DNA from: Acidobacteriota bacterium | GTDB lineage: Bacteria > Acidobacteriota > Terriglobia > Terriglobales > Acidobacteriaceae | Reading direction: 5' to 3' | Length of the DNA: 6,810 bases | NCBI GenBank assembly: GCA_021819255.1 | Contig: JAKART010000123.1 | Coordinates: forward strand, 1 to 6,810 | Part shown: piece after piece, positions 6,449 through 6,810 of the stretch | How positions within the stretch are numbered: the first letter of the stretch is position 1 | Layout: every line of letters begins with the position of its first letter | Program-made: the position numbers and the translations under genes | Notes under the pieces: generated by a model | The model's database searches: none | Told to the model about the DNA's origin: nothing | The model's input: only the letters and a program-made list of their open reading frames with translations

Positions 6449-6810
6449 ATGAAGAGACTTCTGGTTGTTGCAAATGACTTCCCCTATCCTCCAACGCACG
6501 GTGCCGCGGTTGACATGTGGAACCGCATTCTGATCCTGCGCGAGATGGGATTCCAGGTCGACCTTCTGGCCACCGTGAGGGAAGCGCCTGTCAATGACGC
6601 CGTCGATGCGGTGAGGGAGCGGGTAGGAACTCTCTGGACGACTCCCCGCCGAGCTGGGTTGCGTTCCCTGTTGTCTGTCCAACCTTTCCAGGTGCGGAGC
6701 CGGAGCGGCCTTAGAGAAGTGGAAATCGCGCAGCCATATGACGCCGTCTTGCTTGAGGCCGAGTATGTGGCCCCGTTTCTCGACAACCCAGCAGCAAAGG
6801 GCGCAAAACT
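6449..6810 (+). CDS. GT4 (group 1) glycosyltransferase, N-terminal part
   Basis: The ATG at 6449 opens a frame that continues past the right edge, giving 120 complete codons and no stop. The product begins MKRLLVVANDFPYPPTHGAA, the usual first strand and Gly-rich acceptor loop of the N-terminal Rossmann domain of GT-B fold, family 4 enzymes. A helix with LREMGFQVDLL at 30-40 and a strand with YDAVLLEAEYVAPFL at 97-111 follow, as expected for the acceptor domain. The donor-binding C-terminal domain with its E-x7-E motif lies outside the window. Family members transfer a sugar from a nucleotide donor to the growing repeat unit in the cytoplasm. The gene starts 37 bp after the double GT2 gene and is probably co-transcribed with it. 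The ribosome-binding site is weak (GAGG at 6433-6436, 12 bases away). Confidence 0.9.
   Translation, partial: MKRLLVVANDFPYPPTHGAAVDMWNRILILREMGFQVDLLATVREAPVNDAVDAVRERVGTLWTTPRRAGLRSLLSVQPFQVRSRSGLREVEIAQPYDAVLLEAEYVAPFLDNPAAKGAK

Overview
The window is a piece of a bacterial surface-polysaccharide (O-antigen, capsule or exopolysaccharide type) biosynthesis locus. It holds the end of a possible sulfatase/alkaline-phosphatase-superfamily gene, a Wzx-type flippase, a Wzy-type repeat-unit polymerase on the opposite strand, a protein with two fused GT2 glycosyltransferase domains, and the start of a GT4 glycosyltransferase. Most of the DNA is GC-rich, with GC-rich third codon positions. I see no rRNA, tRNA, CRISPR array or recognisable transposase. 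A free-living high-GC Gram-negative soil or sediment bacterium is plausible, and the sulfatase-like tail would fit Acidobacteriota, but this assignment is a guess.

Layout. Positions 2-241 (+) are the C-terminus of a protein that starts outside the window. Positions 242-615 are a GC-rich gap with no gene I can support. Positions 616-2211 (+) encode the flippase. Its stop overlaps the ATG of a short, host-like plus-strand reading frame (2204-2386) that looks like the truncated beginning of another membrane-protein gene. Positions 2213-3748 (-) encode the polymerase, convergent with the flippase. Its membrane core is clearly AT-richer than everything around it, and its last 80 or so codons look like run-on translation. 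Positions 3749-4716 are about 970 bp without a convincing gene; they include a putative wzy promoter, a stem-loop and a 12-bp tandem duplication. Positions 4717-6411 (+) encode the double GT2 protein, and 6449-6810 (+) the first 120 codons of a GT4 enzyme, 37 bp downstream and probably in the same operon.

How the parts work together. By family knowledge, the GT2 and GT4 enzymes add sugars to a lipid-linked oligosaccharide on the cytoplasmic face, the flippase moves it across the inner membrane, and Wzy joins the units on the periplasmic side. The plus-strand genes read as one transport and assembly series, interrupted by a wzy gene of different base composition in the opposite orientation. 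The most interesting reading is that wzy arrived by recombination and broke a plus-strand gene that once linked the flippase to the glycosyltransferases. I see no clearly new biological system here; the double-GT2 fusion and the wzy insertion are the points worth following.
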